A DNA stretch of 64,000 bases from Epiperipatus broadwayi (taxonomy: Eukaryota; Onychophora; Udeonychophora; Euonychophora; Peripatidae). Position 1 is the stretch's first letter. Each line of letters opens with the position of its first letter. Under the pieces are notes generated by a model. That model was not told where the DNA came from and made no database searches. It saw nothing but the letters and a program-made list of their open reading frames with translations. Shown here piece after piece: positions 39,901 through 54,900 of this stretch. The DNA is taken from assembly GCA_028023455.1 (NCBI GenBank), contig JAQFVV010000017.1:6232098-6296097 (forward strand), given 5' to 3'. The translations under genes and the position numbers were made by a program.

Positions 39901-42900
39901 AGCCCAAGATGAAAACCCAATAACGTTTTCAATCCAAGTTCATTTGCTTATCTAGTCACATAGATCTGAAATCAATGCAGTATCTAGACATTTTGGTGTC
40001 TTTGGTTTTAAAAAACCAGAGTCACCATCATTCTATGGGCAGGAATGGTATAAAAGCACTGAAATATCACATGATCACCATTTCCTAAGTTTACACAAGC
40101 TGTTAGAACAGTAGCAAACTCCATACAGCATTTTATGCACAAACTTTCTTGCATCCATTGGTAACTAAGGCTTGCGTTGGGTGGTACTATTGTATTGAGA
40201 GTTTGCTACAGTTTAACAACTTGTGTGAGCATAGGAAATATTGATCACGTGATGTTTTTAATGGTTTATAATCTTTGGTTATCAGATAAGTCAGAAGTTT
40301 GCAACACCTGCACCTGTGTTGATAGTTTGATATTTGTACATAAGTACTAACTGACTAAATTTAAAGCTTGAATTTATTTGCAATCAAACTTATGTCTCTG
40401 CTGTATTGACTCTTCCGGACAATACTAACCTAAATTCGATAAGAAGGGGATATTGCTATTGACATTCCAGTATCTTATTACAATAGTAATTCTTGCAAAC
40501 AGAAAAGGTTTATATATATGTAATAATTAACTGTTTTGAGGCTCAAAAATGTATTTAATCATCTAATTTTTGCAACTCTGTTATGCACTTCGTATTATAA
40601 CTAGTCACTGTTAATATGATATAGCACTATTCTGTCTGCAAGGTACAAGAAATATGCAGAATGTTCCGATATATATATATAATTCAAATAAAATGTCTGT
40701 TAATTAAAAAAACTATTGTAATAATAAAAATAATAAATATAATGGTAATTAACTATTATATATAGTCTTTCAATCTGCAGAAGTACTTTCAGTTAATTCC
40801 TTAACCTGCTTCAACTGCCGTTAAATTTCAAAAACAAAATGGAAGCAAACTTGAAAGTCTATATATAATAGTCAATTACCATTATATTTATTATTTTTAT
40901 TTATATATATATTGATATCAATAATTCTGCGCTAACATGCTTGTTAGAGAAGTTTAATTTTGTAAAATTATATGTTTATTTGTGCTAAATGCTTTCGAAG
41001 TTCCCAGACTTCATATATTGAACAAAAATCCATGTGTTTCAAGTCTTTAGTTTACTTGATGAACAAAGATTATTTGTGAAATGCATATAATAGTGACAGG
41101 GTTTTTATATTGGTGGATGGTTGCAATACAAATTTGACAATTGTTTGATACATATATTTAAGAGCCTCATGGTGCAGAGGTAGAACATTAATCTATATGC
41201 CTATTGGTTTGGTGTTCAAATTCAGACCAAGCAAACTCAGGATTCTTTTTTCATAGGTAATTGAATCACAGCCAAGCTAGATATCCATCTAAAATTGGTT
41301 GGTAAATGGGCATTACCTGGCAATTTACAAGCTTGGTAAGTACTGCCATCTCCTTCATTGTTCCTTTATGCCATGGAGTGGTCTATTTATTAAAAAAAAT
41401 TATTTACCTTTTTTTTTTTTACATAAATATGAAATTGCAAAAATACAACAGATTATAGAAATAAATATCATTAATAACAAGAGAAAAAAAAAAGAAATAT
41501 GTATGTTCAATTCCATATTGACATTACTCAATATTATCATCAATATTATTCTGGTCCACGGACAGGTTCAAAAAGCAGTCACTTCACCAATTTCTCCATT
41601 TCTCCACTCGTTCTCTTCATTGCCCAGTTTTTCAATTCCACGTAACCATTCACTATCTCTTATATCATTCTGAAATGCCAGTCTTTTCTGTCCTTTTTGT
41701 TTCCACTCACCATTCCTTCCAAAACATTTTTCATTAAACTATACTTATTTCTTAATTAATATCCTTTTTCTTTTTCTATCACTAATTTTCTTGATTAATC
41801 TTTTTTCATTTACTCTTTTCAAAATTTCTTCAATTGCTATTTTATTCATCCAACTGATTTTTTCCATCCATCTCCAAGATCAAATCTCAAAGGCTTCGAA
41901 TCTGTTTCTAATTTTATTTCTCAGTGTCCACGTTTCACAATCATACAATAATGCACCCCACATATAGCATTTAATTAATCTTTTTCTTTATTACATTATT
42001 ATAAAGATTAAAGACATTTAAAGCAAATATAAACTAGGTATACAGTGAAAAGAGACGATAATTGATGAACAAAGCAATCCAAGGAAAAGATCTGCTGTAA
42101 AGTGAAAAAATAAGTAAAAAAAAAAGTTTTCCAGATATTATAGAAAAGACAAAAACTTTTGCCAGATATTTATGAATAAATACTAGAGAGCACTTTTCCT
42201 GCCATGGACTACCAGGAAACTGTTTATGGGTGATATGCACAAATATATAAATTGTCACATAACTTTTTTATTTAATTATCATATTGCCCATGTTATAACT
42301 AATAGCCAAATAGATTTTAATTATGTACTCTAAAAAATGGACAAATTAATTTGCATTCGCATATTTTATTAGTTAGCAACATTACATAAATGATTTATAA
42401 CTTATGTTGGCTATGAATGTGAGGGAAAACCTCGAAAGTACTCGGCCCATTTAATTGTTTTGGTTTTTGCAGCTTCTTCGTCAGCGGGTAAATCGCTTTT
42501 ATATGCTATTATAATTCTACAGTAAATTCATTTTAACTATTAGTATACAATTCTATGAAATATTATTCAGTATTTAAAGATTCATCCTTGTTAAGTAAAC
42601 AAAAACAAAAGCACAATTGCAACAAATGTGTTTAGAGACCACTTTGCATATCCATATATCAGCTTAATGCCAAGTCAGAAGGTAGAATAATTTCCAATAT
42701 CACAAATTTAGACAATCATGAATGAGAATGCCATTACATAATAAAACATCATTAAGCAGAACAAAAACTTTATTAATCACTATTCCTCACACTTCTCTCC
42801 TCCTTTTTATTACACGCATAAATATTTTAACCTTTATTGTAAGGCAAGATTAAGTTTCCAAAGGCTGAATCTTGGGTGATAAAATAACCTACCAAATGAT

Positions 42901-45900
42901 TATGCCCATATTGGAAAGCAACTTTCTGGGATGCTATAATATGAGCATCGGAAATTGGTGTAGGAACAGCTGAGAAAGTTGTGACACCCACGAAAGGTGA
43001 TACGGTAGGGGTTTGAGATTCTTTTGTTAGAAGATTATTTTTCCGTTGCTGCAATGATTAAACTATTTTACAATTTTCTAATTCTTCGTGAGTATTAAGT
43101 GTATGGAATGACATTTTACTATTAATTAAGCTTTTACTTGCAGTAATAAAAAAAAACATTAGTAAATCACAAAATTGACTGCATTACTACATAAAGCTGG
43201 AATCGAGAAATAAAAGTTAAAGTAACCTCACCTTATTAATCAATTATCCTGAAGAGTCTCCTTGAGTCTCTTCCCCATTCAGAATATAGAAGAAAACTCT
43301 TCAGATATGATTATATCCTCCCCCGAAGAACTTACAAATTGACATTACCATTATCAAAGTTTACTTTCAAACGGCACAGGAAATAAAGCAGGCATAAGAT
43401 CCTATCTTACTCAAAGCTGCTTTGTAATTTGTTTTTTAAATAAAGAAAACCAAAGAACTTCATCTTTAAATTAGCAATGTATTTTAAATTTTTGCCCAAA
43501 ACCAAGTCAAAAGACGAAAATAGGCATCACTTGACAGCCATGGCATAGTAAGAATCACCTTGAATAATCAAGATATTAGATGGTAATGTTTTTAATATAA
43601 TGTTATGAATGATCAGATACTCGTGTGATGTTTATTGAGCATGTACACAGCTAGTGACTGATTCTCTCTCCAATCTGTCTGCAGTGCTATCTCCGGATCA
43701 ACCCATGAATTATATAGTGGCATAGTTTAGCTATTCACCACAAAAATTTTAAAGCGATAGCATGTCTGAATCATAAGTTATGACATAAAATGTGATGTGT
43801 TATGATGGAACAACAACCCTAATCATAAATTTTGTTTTAAAATGGGCAAAACTGCTACTGAATCGAGAGAAATGTTTCAGACTATGTACAGTAATGAAAC
43901 CAGAAGTCACAGAAAGTTTTCAAGTACGTTTCCAAGATTTTGTGGTTGGCAAAGAGAGTGATGAAGATGATCCACCAAGGTACAAACACAGTCACATTTC
44001 ATGTTTTAATACATGACCCAGACACGTAAAACTTTTGTGAAGAATAATAGCTCAACTACGTCGCTACATAACGTGTCTTGTTTCAAGGATGGTGCTGCAA
44101 ATAATTTGTAGGAAAAAAGGTCTTCGCTGAGGCATATTGTATATATTTTAAAATGGTTTTGAACCATGATAACTCTATTTTTCTAAATAAGTATGTTCCG
44201 ATTAATTGTTTTTATGGACGAATGACAAGACATCAAACTTTTATTATGAAATAAACAATCTAATAATAAGACCCAATACATATAATGGAAAAATTTTTTT
44301 GAAGCGTACATTAATATAATTTAAAATAAATATATTAAAATTTATCTAATTATAATATACCTTCATTTTTTGGATAAATTATATTGTATCCCGGAAGTGG
44401 CAATAAAATATCGTGTAATGTATAATTTGTTGTTTCTGCAGCTTCTATTGTTCGAACAAGCAAATCTGAATTTTCTTCAGTATCTAAATATAAAAATACA
44501 GTTTAAGCAACATGAAATTGAAGAAAATAATAATAATATATCAGTATGATATGTATCAAACTAAGGACTACATAATTCTGCTAGTTTGTACAGTTTAAGC
44601 AACATGAAATTGAAGAAAATTCTAATAATATACCAGTATGATATGTATCAAACTAAGGACTACATAATTCTGCTAGTTTGTCTTTTTCCGTATTAGACAA
44701 TGATGGTTTTTACCGTAAGCCATTAGACAAGCACTAATTTTATCAATGGATATTACTAAAATATCGATGATCAGTTTTTGGATAATTAGCTTGCTTGTAT
44801 AATGATGGCCAATTAGTAATAAACAATCAAGGAAATATTACGGTATATCCATCTGGTGTTCATGGACTATATCCATGCTCAAATAATTGTCTTGAACTTT
44901 TAAAAAACATTTTCAATTGTTACTCGTAAGAAACACACCGATTTTAACAAACATTAATTTCAGGCAACTGCATATCAAGAAATAAGAAGTGTCCTATGAA
45001 AAGATATATTCTGATACAATAAAAAAGACCTGCAAGCTGCACTCATGGAGCAGTATTAGGTAGTATGAAACATCAAAATTAAATACTAATGCGTTCCTGT
45101 AAAAATATACACATATGAAAAAAAAACTAGATTGTAAACAAAAACTATAATATTTCATGGTATAATGATATCTTTTTCAATATATATGTGTAATGAAATT
45201 ATGAATATATATAATAATTAATAAAACCAAGTAAATAACAAATTGTGCAACTTGCCTTTAAGCTTGTGCTAAAATGTTCACTTAGATGGGGCTTACCACT
45301 AGCTCCAAGCAAGCTTTAATTATAAGTGCCAACAGAGAAAGAATTCAAAATCTCTATCATACTATCCTCATCTCCAGACCAATTGGTTTCAAGCTTAATG
45401 GCTCACCTCAGTGAAGAGTTAGGATTTCAGAAACTAAATCTAAAACTCCAACGCAAAGCACTTATTTAATATGTTACTATCAGTTTGAAAACTCGAATTT
45501 TTCAGAAACGTAAATTTCTTCAAATCTAGCTTTACAAACCAGATAGCTATATGGGTCTGAACTCAGTTCAATTTCACCATATATTAATAGCTAAAGCAAT
45601 ATTACATCGCAAAAGCCTTCAAGGGTACACTTATAATAATTAATAAAACTTAAATTGGAATAAGATATAGTTTGTTCATAGAGTGTGAAGGGGTGAAGAG
45701 AATAAGGAAATAGGGAAATTTTAAAATTTTTTTGAAATTATTTCAGTTATAGGAGAAAGAGTACTGAGTTTTAAAAGGTAAGATTAGTTAAAAGTAAAAA
45801 TTAAGAGGAAGTAAAATTATAAGGATATTATGTTGGTATTGTTGTTGATGATTAATGTGTAATATATAAATAATTAAAATAGAAGAAATAAATTAAATTA

Positions 45901-48900
45901 AAGGGTAAATTTAAATTTTAAATGATTAGAATATGAAAAAATAAATGTTAAACATAAAATTTTATATAAAAGAAGTTAAATGAATATAAGTGTGGGTAAA
46001 GAGGTTTTAGATTGTAGAGATATTAAAGATCCATATTTAAGTTAATAGTTGGAGTGTTTGGAATGTTGTTTTTTATATTTATATGTATATTTATATGTGT
46101 ATAGATAGATATAAATTGTATATGTTTAAATGTTGTAGCTCTGATGATGACTGCTGGACAGTTGAAACTGTAAGGAAATAAAATAAATCATATGTCAAAC
46201 TGCATTGTAGAGTGTCATTTAAGGTGTATATGGTGTATTATATTAACATTTTATCTTACCAGAAAGTCATAGATATTCTTGGTTAGATATTGCTTCTTAA
46301 CTATTTGCAGTGAAACCTCATATCTGAATGTCCCCATATGGATCTTGTTGGCAATCTGAGTTCAGCAACTGATATAAATCTATATATTTCAAAGTTTAGT
46401 CAAAATGTCCAATTCCCAGAGAATATCATCATCATCATTCATCATTTTCAATCCAGTGCATGATGAAAGCCTTACCAAATTTAAACCAGTTTCTTTGATC
46501 CAGAACTTCTCACAACTTTATTATTTCATCCATCCATCTCACATGGAATCTCTTTGGATCCAATTTAAGATTTGGTTTGTCCATCAATTATCATCTCTGC
46601 TAACAATATGTCTAACTGAGCTCTATTACAGGCTCATATCTTTCAATGATATCTGTTTATTTTTTCATCAAGTATTTCACTTTTGATCTCTTTTTGTTAT
46701 TCCCAATATATATCTCTCCATATTTTGTTGAGAATATAGTTTAGATTTATTCTTTTTTTTTTGACTCTCCATATCTTTTCCTAACAATGTTTTATGATAT
46801 ATTTTTTACATGAGTGATTAATAAACATTACCAAATTAAGGATATTCTTCAGAATGGATTGGGAATTTTCAAGCTATTAATGCCGATTTAAATATTATGC
46901 GCTAAATAATGTTTATTTTATTTAAGTCTCTGTATTAACAAAATAATAATAAAGCAAAGAAAAATAAATCAAATGCATTCAACTTTTCAATGTATTTTTT
47001 TAAAATGCTTTGAATTTCCAAAAAAGTATTGCTAAACTGCAAATTCTGAGTCTGCTTTGAACGAATATTCTCCACGATGTTGTCAAGTAAATAAAACTAT
47101 GACACACTTCTAAAAAATTATTAGTCTGGATAGAGTGGAATTGTGTTAATCAAAATAAAAGCCTTTCAAATATAGCTCTATCATATATCCGGTACAAATA
47201 TATTTTACTTCAAAGCCTTTCAAAAGTATTCATGAAGTATGATAGTATAAAAGTTTATAAAAATGCATCAAATATCTTTAAGTGGGATGATAAGCAAGAA
47301 TCTTAACAGAAATTGTGTTCTTCATATATTTCTAAAATGGGTAAACTATTCGTTCACCTAAAATTACAGAATTCTTGTTTCAGATTTGATCAATCCTATC
47401 ATATTGAAATGCAATATATAAAAATCTTTCCCCCTTTACAATTGATCATGCATATTCACAAATTAAAATCATCAAAATTTCAATAAATTGATGTTTTGGC
47501 TTAATCAACACTTAAATTATTTAATTTTCTTCCCAAATATAAACTTTACCAGTTAAAGATTAATATATCAAAATGAATGCACTGAGTGGAAATGCAATTG
47601 TACATTGAATTATAATTCTTTTCTAAAAGTAAATATTGAATTGTAATGATGAAGACGTGTGGGTAAAAATCTGGACCAGCCGATAAAGGCAGATTCTGCG
47701 GTAAACGCATCTTGGCGACCATTTGCTTTTTACATATATCTTTATCCATATATTTTAAGAAGTGTGTTGAATTTATAAGTTTAATTATGCATTGTGAATA
47801 CCACACATGATCAGGAAAAGCTGGATGCTGGAATTTTATAAGTGATATATTAATCTTTAACTGCATTTAAAATTTATATATGGACATTAAATTAAATAAT
47901 AATTTACAGCCTAATAAAAATAATTAGTAAATAAGTATTAACATTCATCCTAAATAATATCAAAGTAATGAGTGCATCCTTAAATGGAGTCACGATTGTA
48001 AATTGAATTATAGTTGTTGCAATTTGCAGAAACTTTTTTTGTGTCTGAAAAACTTTATGACCATATCTAATTGCGACTCTTCCTTAAGCAATAACAATTA
48101 TTACTTTATCTCCTTAAAGGGCATTTAAGATTATCTTTATAATATAAATGAAGTTTATTCCCTCCCCTTCACAATCACCAAACTCAAGTTCACCAATAAA
48201 ATACTTTTAGAAAATTTCTTATTCTTCATCTGCTTCATATATTCAATCCAACAAAGATGTATACTTAGAATCATAGATTCATTATCAAATCCAGCAAGCC
48301 TATGAACATATTTATTTATCTTTATAATCGTAATCTTGTTGTTGCATTTTCAGAATATCATCTAGAAATCTTGAACAAAATTTTTTATTATATTAAGAGG
48401 GATTTCATTTTTTTTATTCCATAAATTTGACAGAATAACAAACTTATGTATAATTATTTTTCTTATTGCATTGCCAAATCCATATAATATTAATATCATT
48501 TATGTTCTTGATTACTTTTTACAATACTTTTTTTACAACCCATTATTGATAGTTTCGATTGCTCCAGCAATCTTCTTCAGGACTATAACAAACACAATAC
48601 AAATAAACATGCATATATAATTTTTCATTATATAAATATATTCCATCTTATAATCATTATATATATAAAATGTAAAATTATATGTTCATGTATATTTATA
48701 TTCATAAGATTGCTAGGGCAATCGAAACTGTCAATAGTGGGTTGTAAAAAAGCATTGTAAAAAGTAACAAAGAACATAGATGATATTAATATTATAATAA
48801 TTTTTAGTTGAAGTAGATATATCATGAATATGAAAAGTGGAGAAATCAGGAGGAACCTTATAGATAAGTATATGAAATTACTACATACTGTTGCCTTTGG

Positions 48901-51900
48901 CATGATGGCTCAGTTGGTTAGAGCATTACCTTAAAATTCAATAATCAAGAATCTAAGGAACCAGGTTCGAATCCCATGCTAGTACTGTCACTGGTCAGGC
49001 CAGCAACACATGTTTGCTGTGATATTACTAACAGTTGAATGCATTTGGAATATTTAAATAAAATTAAACTTTTCTAAAGACATTCAACACACATATTAAA
49101 TGATGGAAACAGTCCAATATAAAAATACAGCTAGAACACCATCATCACAAACCTTCAGAAAAACAATACGAAATATTGTTTTAACTTGTCAAATGCAGTA
49201 ACAGCATTGGAGTTTGTGACCTACATCAATGGCCAAATTTATCTTTCTACTTAAAAGATATTTACCCTGATCCACATACTGAAATTGATGACTATCCAAA
49301 AATTAATGAAGATTTTTCTTCAATAACGGGTTTATAAAGAGCCCGAGTTTTTTAAACATTAATTATGAAACTAAAGTCTTTACAAATCATTTTCTGAACC
49401 TTAAGAACATTCTATAGCTTATTCTTTGAATCAATAAAAATAGAACAATTATCGGTACTGGCTAATTAGTTACTGTACATTGCTTGGTGGCTCTGCTTCT
49501 GTGCAAAAACACAGAAATATGACGTTTATGCGGCTGGCCTTACATCTACCACAACACTACCTTCATAAGCGATGTACAGTGGCTAATTAATCAATACCCA
49601 ATTATCCATATATTATATATAGTCATTAAGCTTTTAATTATTTTAAAACTTATGCTTCTTGATTCTCTATGACTAGAAACAACACATTTAATGAAATATT
49701 TAAACCAACTTTTGCTGTAGTGGATAACAATATTCGAGGATAATTAGTGCAGTATTTTCTATCTCTTTATTTTTATATATAGATCAATAAAAGCATCTTT
49801 AAAATGGAATGGTGCTGTTTATGAATCCATGTGTAGCCCTAAAAATTACACAAATTTCAAAGCCAATATACCATCATCATAGTTTAAAATTTCTCCAGTG
49901 TATTCAATCTGAACCCAATTTTTTTCCATTTTAAGATTATAATAAATACTGTTTTAATCACATCAATTTGGATATCTCTACCCAATTCTAAACAGATTAA
50001 TACGATAAGTATTTTATAGATGCAGTCGTCTAAATTCTTGTATGCTTATTCAAAAGATGATCAAAATATTCCTTCCATCAGTTCAAAACACCATCATGAT
50101 TATATAAAAGAATTCCATCAAAGATTAAATAAGATTATGATATTATTTTTCTGTTCTATATGCTATTTCCAATACTTCAAAAAAAAAAAAAAAAACAAGA
50201 ATGAAAATGATTTACTTCATATTCATTTTATTAATCAGCCAAGCAATAAATGCCACACAATTCATTTTAATCAAATCATTACTAATTTAATTACTATCAG
50301 ACAACTAATTAGGATTTTTAATGAACCAAGAGCAGACTTACTCATATACATTATAGATTCCTTAAGATAATTACATGCTCCAGGAACAAAATATGTTTAA
50401 AAATCCAATTTGGTAATGTTAGTGTTTAACAACTGATGAAATATAATTTGAGTATTAGTTGCTTTTAAAAATTAAACATTAATATTATGATCGGGGACTG
50501 GCCTATTTTAAATTGATATTTTTAATTAATCTAACAGTTCTACGATCGGTCCAACAATCCACATCTATATGTACTCTTTTGTATCATGAATATAACACAG
50601 TCCATAGTGTCACTATTTGCAATAAAGGTGTTTTATAATTATTTTCCTGTATAAATAACTTCAACCCATTAAAATGCTATTTTCTAAACTTTTCTATAAT
50701 GCAAACACCTCAATTACAATTTTTTATCTAAATTCATAATACTTTATGCAATACATTTTAATAATGTTTTGGTAGTTGTTGGTTACATATACTGTGGCAG
50801 GACATCCAAAAGATCGCTGAAGTCAGTAAAATCAAAACACCTAAGGCAATATATTCAAATCCATCAAAAGTAAGTAAAAAATCAAATAAAAAATCGGTTA
50901 AATACACAAAACACAACCCCCCTCCACATAAAAATTAAAACACAAAAATCGGTTAAATCAATGTAAAATTAAAATGCCTAGGGCAAGACATCCAAAAAAT
51001 CGCTGAAGTCTGTAAAATTAAAACTGCAGCTTCGCCTAGTGGTCACAGTATGCATAACTGACAACTACCAATGTTTTTTTTATTATGATATGTTATTTTT
51101 ATATTTAATATTAAATTATTTTTCAATGAATATTACTTTTTAACAATTTTTTAAAGTGCAAATCAATACAAAAAAAAATTCTTAATCAATAATCAGTAAT
51201 GAAAAAAAGCTTAACAATAATAATAAATATAAAAAATATAGTAATATCAAAATATTGTTTTGCTAAAAATTTGAATCTTACTTTTTTCTTTATTTACTTC
51301 TACTAAATCACCCTCTATTGGCTGAAGGCCAAACTTCTTTAATCTTCTTGATACAATAGTGTTCCATATAAAACTTTGGTAACTATGCACGTACATTAAC
51401 CGAGAATTTCGAGGTATCTAAATGAGTCCCAATTTCCAAAATAAAATTTTGATTATTATTTAAAATCTATGTGTATATTATTTTTTGAATTTCAAACATT
51501 GAGTAATATATATAAAATATAAATTTAAATACAGTGATGCTTACGAAAGTTAAAGCTCCTTGAATATTCTTTCCATGGTGTACTAATCCTTGAAGTAAAT
51601 GAAACTCAATACTATTGCGTCGAGATAATTTTTCTAATGATTTTTCAGCATTTTTTGTCTCTTGCCAATATTTGCGCCATTCACATTGTGAAGAATTTTC
51701 TGTTTTGAACAACAAAAAGCACTAATATTTCAATAATTATTTTGAAAAACTTACGAATTAGTAATAAAAAGTATCACTATTAAAAATACACATAAATTAT
51801 AATTTTATAAAAATACCTCCTTTTCTGGGTTTAAGAATTAAGTCAACTGCCTCAGACCATAAACCACGCAAAAGATAACTAAAACCAAAGATTTATAGTA

Positions 51901-54900
51901 ATTAAAATTTATGAAAGAAATTTAAATATTTTCAGTTTAGACTTATATTTTAGAAGATAACTCATGCCATTAACACATTACAATTGGGAACGTATTCTAT
52001 CATATGGAAAGACTAAGATTTTTTCTTAAATATCGAAATAAAAGTATATAAAATTGATAAATTAATGGGCCATAGATTTTAGATTACAAAATTGCTAGAT
52101 TTTTTTAACAACTTTTCTTGCAAAAAAAAAAAAAATATTAAGTGGGGAAAAATTATGGATTTTATTAAACCTTCACACATGATAGAAAGGTTAGCATCTA
52201 CTCATATAGGGTCCTGAAACCATAGTCTACATTACTATTTAAAATTGATATTACAATGAAGAAAATGAGTAATTGTTTGTAAACATATATATATATATAT
52301 CAGATTTATTGTAAAGTATTTGACTATTTTATATACTTTTATTTAATTTACCTTGCTTTTTTATCTATCGATTTATTTGAGAAGTCTTGTAACTCAATTT
52401 TCATTCACTTCCCAATTTCTGATCTGGTTAAAATTTTGCTTACAGATGTATTCCTAATGACAATACATTTTTTGAGAGTGTGCAAACAATTTGAGCAAAA
52501 AAATAATGAAAAATTTAATTTTATAATTTTGTATGGGATTCAGTATTTTTTATAGTCCTGCCATCTAGTAGTGTTAAAATGTATCTAAATTTTATTTATA
52601 ACTTCTGTTTCAACATTAAATTAAAATATAGAAAATAAAAAATATTAAAAAAAACTTTTATACAACATAAATGTACTAAAAAAAATTTTTTTTTCAGCTT
52701 TTACAAATAAAAGTGTAAACCAATCATATTTAGAGATTGTATCAATATCCATTTAGGCATAAGATCATTTGCAACTAATGTCCTCTTTCTTGTATAAATA
52801 ACAAATGGGTGTTAATCTGATGAGTAGATTAACACAATTTCTAAACATGATTGGCTCACACTTTTATTTGTAAAAGCTGAAGAAAATTAATTTTTTACCT
52901 TTTAGTGCATTTTTTTATTGCACAAATATTTTCAATGCATAATAAGACGACAACTCATGTTTTTTTTTATTTTTTGGAATTCTTTTAATAAGCAAAGATT
53001 CGATTTGAATGAATATCAATATAAGATATAGACAAACAGAAATGAAGATCAAAATACAGTAAATAAATTACTTGATTATTTTATCACATCATTACTTAAA
53101 AAATAAATGAAATTGTGATTCAAATGCGAGTGTTTAAACGGCATATGAATTTAAACAATATTGCATAGTACAAATTAAAAAAGAAAAACAGTCGCTATTA
53201 CATGTATCAAGAATAGTCTCAATAAATCATAGATATATTAAAAGTATAGTTAAGTTAAATTAGCATATTAACATAAAGGACAAAATTTTAACATTGGATT
53301 GGCCCAATGTGGTATATGCTGTAAACTGCAGCCACCAAAAAGACTGCCCATATCTATATTATGGTGAGACCAAAGCAAATCTTAGAACTAGAATGACTCA
53401 ACATTCATTAATGTATAAAAAAAATCTAAAATTAAGCCTGAAGCTGTTGATTCATCTTTCATAAACATGAAAGAGATCATGGCCATAGTTGTGATCTGAG
53501 TCTTGTTAAAATTATATGCGAAGAAAAAAACGATCACAAATGCATGTAATGAACCAAAAATTAAATCAGCAAAAAATTAATCTTCTCAACAGACATACGA
53601 TGGGTAAGTGTTGAAAGTATACTTGGTGTAATAAACCTTACTATATTTTATGTTTATACTCTGTTTTAGTATTTTTTACATTGTTACTTAGTTAAATACA
53701 CTGTATGTGTTTGTATATATATATGCATGTGCAAATATTTAAATGTTCGAAAGCAATTATATTAACTAAAACGGTTGTATGAAACTGTTCAGTTTTGATG
53801 CATCTTAATGTAATAAAAAGAAAACTGGATTACAAGATATAGGAATTTCACAAAGGCGATCATCTACCCTATTAGCAAAAAAAAAAAAAAAAAATCATAC
53901 CTTCCAACCATATGTGTTCCTATGGCAGTGGTTCCAAACCGTTGCATTCCGTAATAATTAATAAACCCAGTTTTTTTTAATGATGCCATAGCTTGTTCAA
54001 TCACATCATCATTGCCCTTGACATCCCTAGATGAATATATAAAAATAATTGATTCAAAACAAATTTTATTATTTTTCTTTCTAGTACTATTCTCATTATT
54101 ATTATTATTTTGATGACATTATAAAAATGGACATTTTGATAAAAACAAAGTATCTGTGATAGGGTAGTCAATACCAGTGATCATGCAATCAACGCTTGCA
54201 GACATGTTTTTTGACAGTTTTGATTTTCTTTCACGAAAACGTAATTGCTAAGAAAAAAATTTCAGATTTTCACTACAATTCCCCCCCCCCCGATTTCCTT
54301 AACAAATTGGTTATTCAAGATTGAAATGGAAGCAGTTATGGTAAGAGTACGGAAACTCAAAATATTATTCATACAATATGACAAAAAAAAAAAGAAGTTA
54401 ATATAATTTTTTTTATTTACAAGAAATATTTACTATAAATATTAATGATATAACAGATAATTTCAAAATTGAAGATAACATAAAAATAATAAATAAAATT
54501 TTAATTTAGTTTCGGGAATTATAAATATAGTTAGTTGAGTGGCTTGGATTCAAATCTGAGGTTTTTCAAAATTTCAGTAAATCAGCATGAATAACATAAT
54601 AAATATAAGAGCACTAATTCATAAATAATACCCTACAATATTTCTCCTTGCATAAAACCAAAGAACAAAAAATGACTGTTTGCTATATGGTATTCCGACA
54701 CATTGCCGACTCTTAAAAACAAATCACGTAAAAATTGATACTATGGCCCAACTTAAATATATGTATTTTTTTATATAGAAAATAATATGATGATAATAAT
54801 AAACACACATTAAGTGTATCATTTGGGTTGATAGCTATCTCTATCATTAAGAGCTTTTCATATATAATTAGAAACATTATAAAATGCTCGTAGGAAAATG

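Larger units (their letters stand above)
34679..44360 (-). other. PUS7 intron, 9.7 kb
   Basis: It holds RTE and LINE pieces, three fold-back repeats and the deleted mariner. 36250-37640 and 42000-43500 hold nothing I can assign. Confidence 0.7.
44484..51281 (-). other. PUS7 intron, 6.8 kb
   Basis: It holds the tandem duplication beside the acceptor, hammerhead-like repeats at 45.4, 46.1 and 48.5 kb, an RTE end, a SINE and two MITEs. 46700-48480 and 49600-50760 hold nothing I can assign. Confidence 0.7.

Noticed and set aside
42410-42510. Hammerhead-like pieces CTGACGA (minus) and CGAAAGTACTC (plus)
   Set aside because: The two boxes are on opposite strands, so they cannot form one ribozyme.
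42827-43054. 75-codon minus frame with less biased composition ([20 protein letters not shown])
   Set aside because: No recognisable domain, no splice partners, isolated in an intron; kept only as a note.
48901-48985. Functional tRNA gene
   Set aside because: A and B boxes are good, but the anticodon arm cannot fold properly and a SINE body follows.
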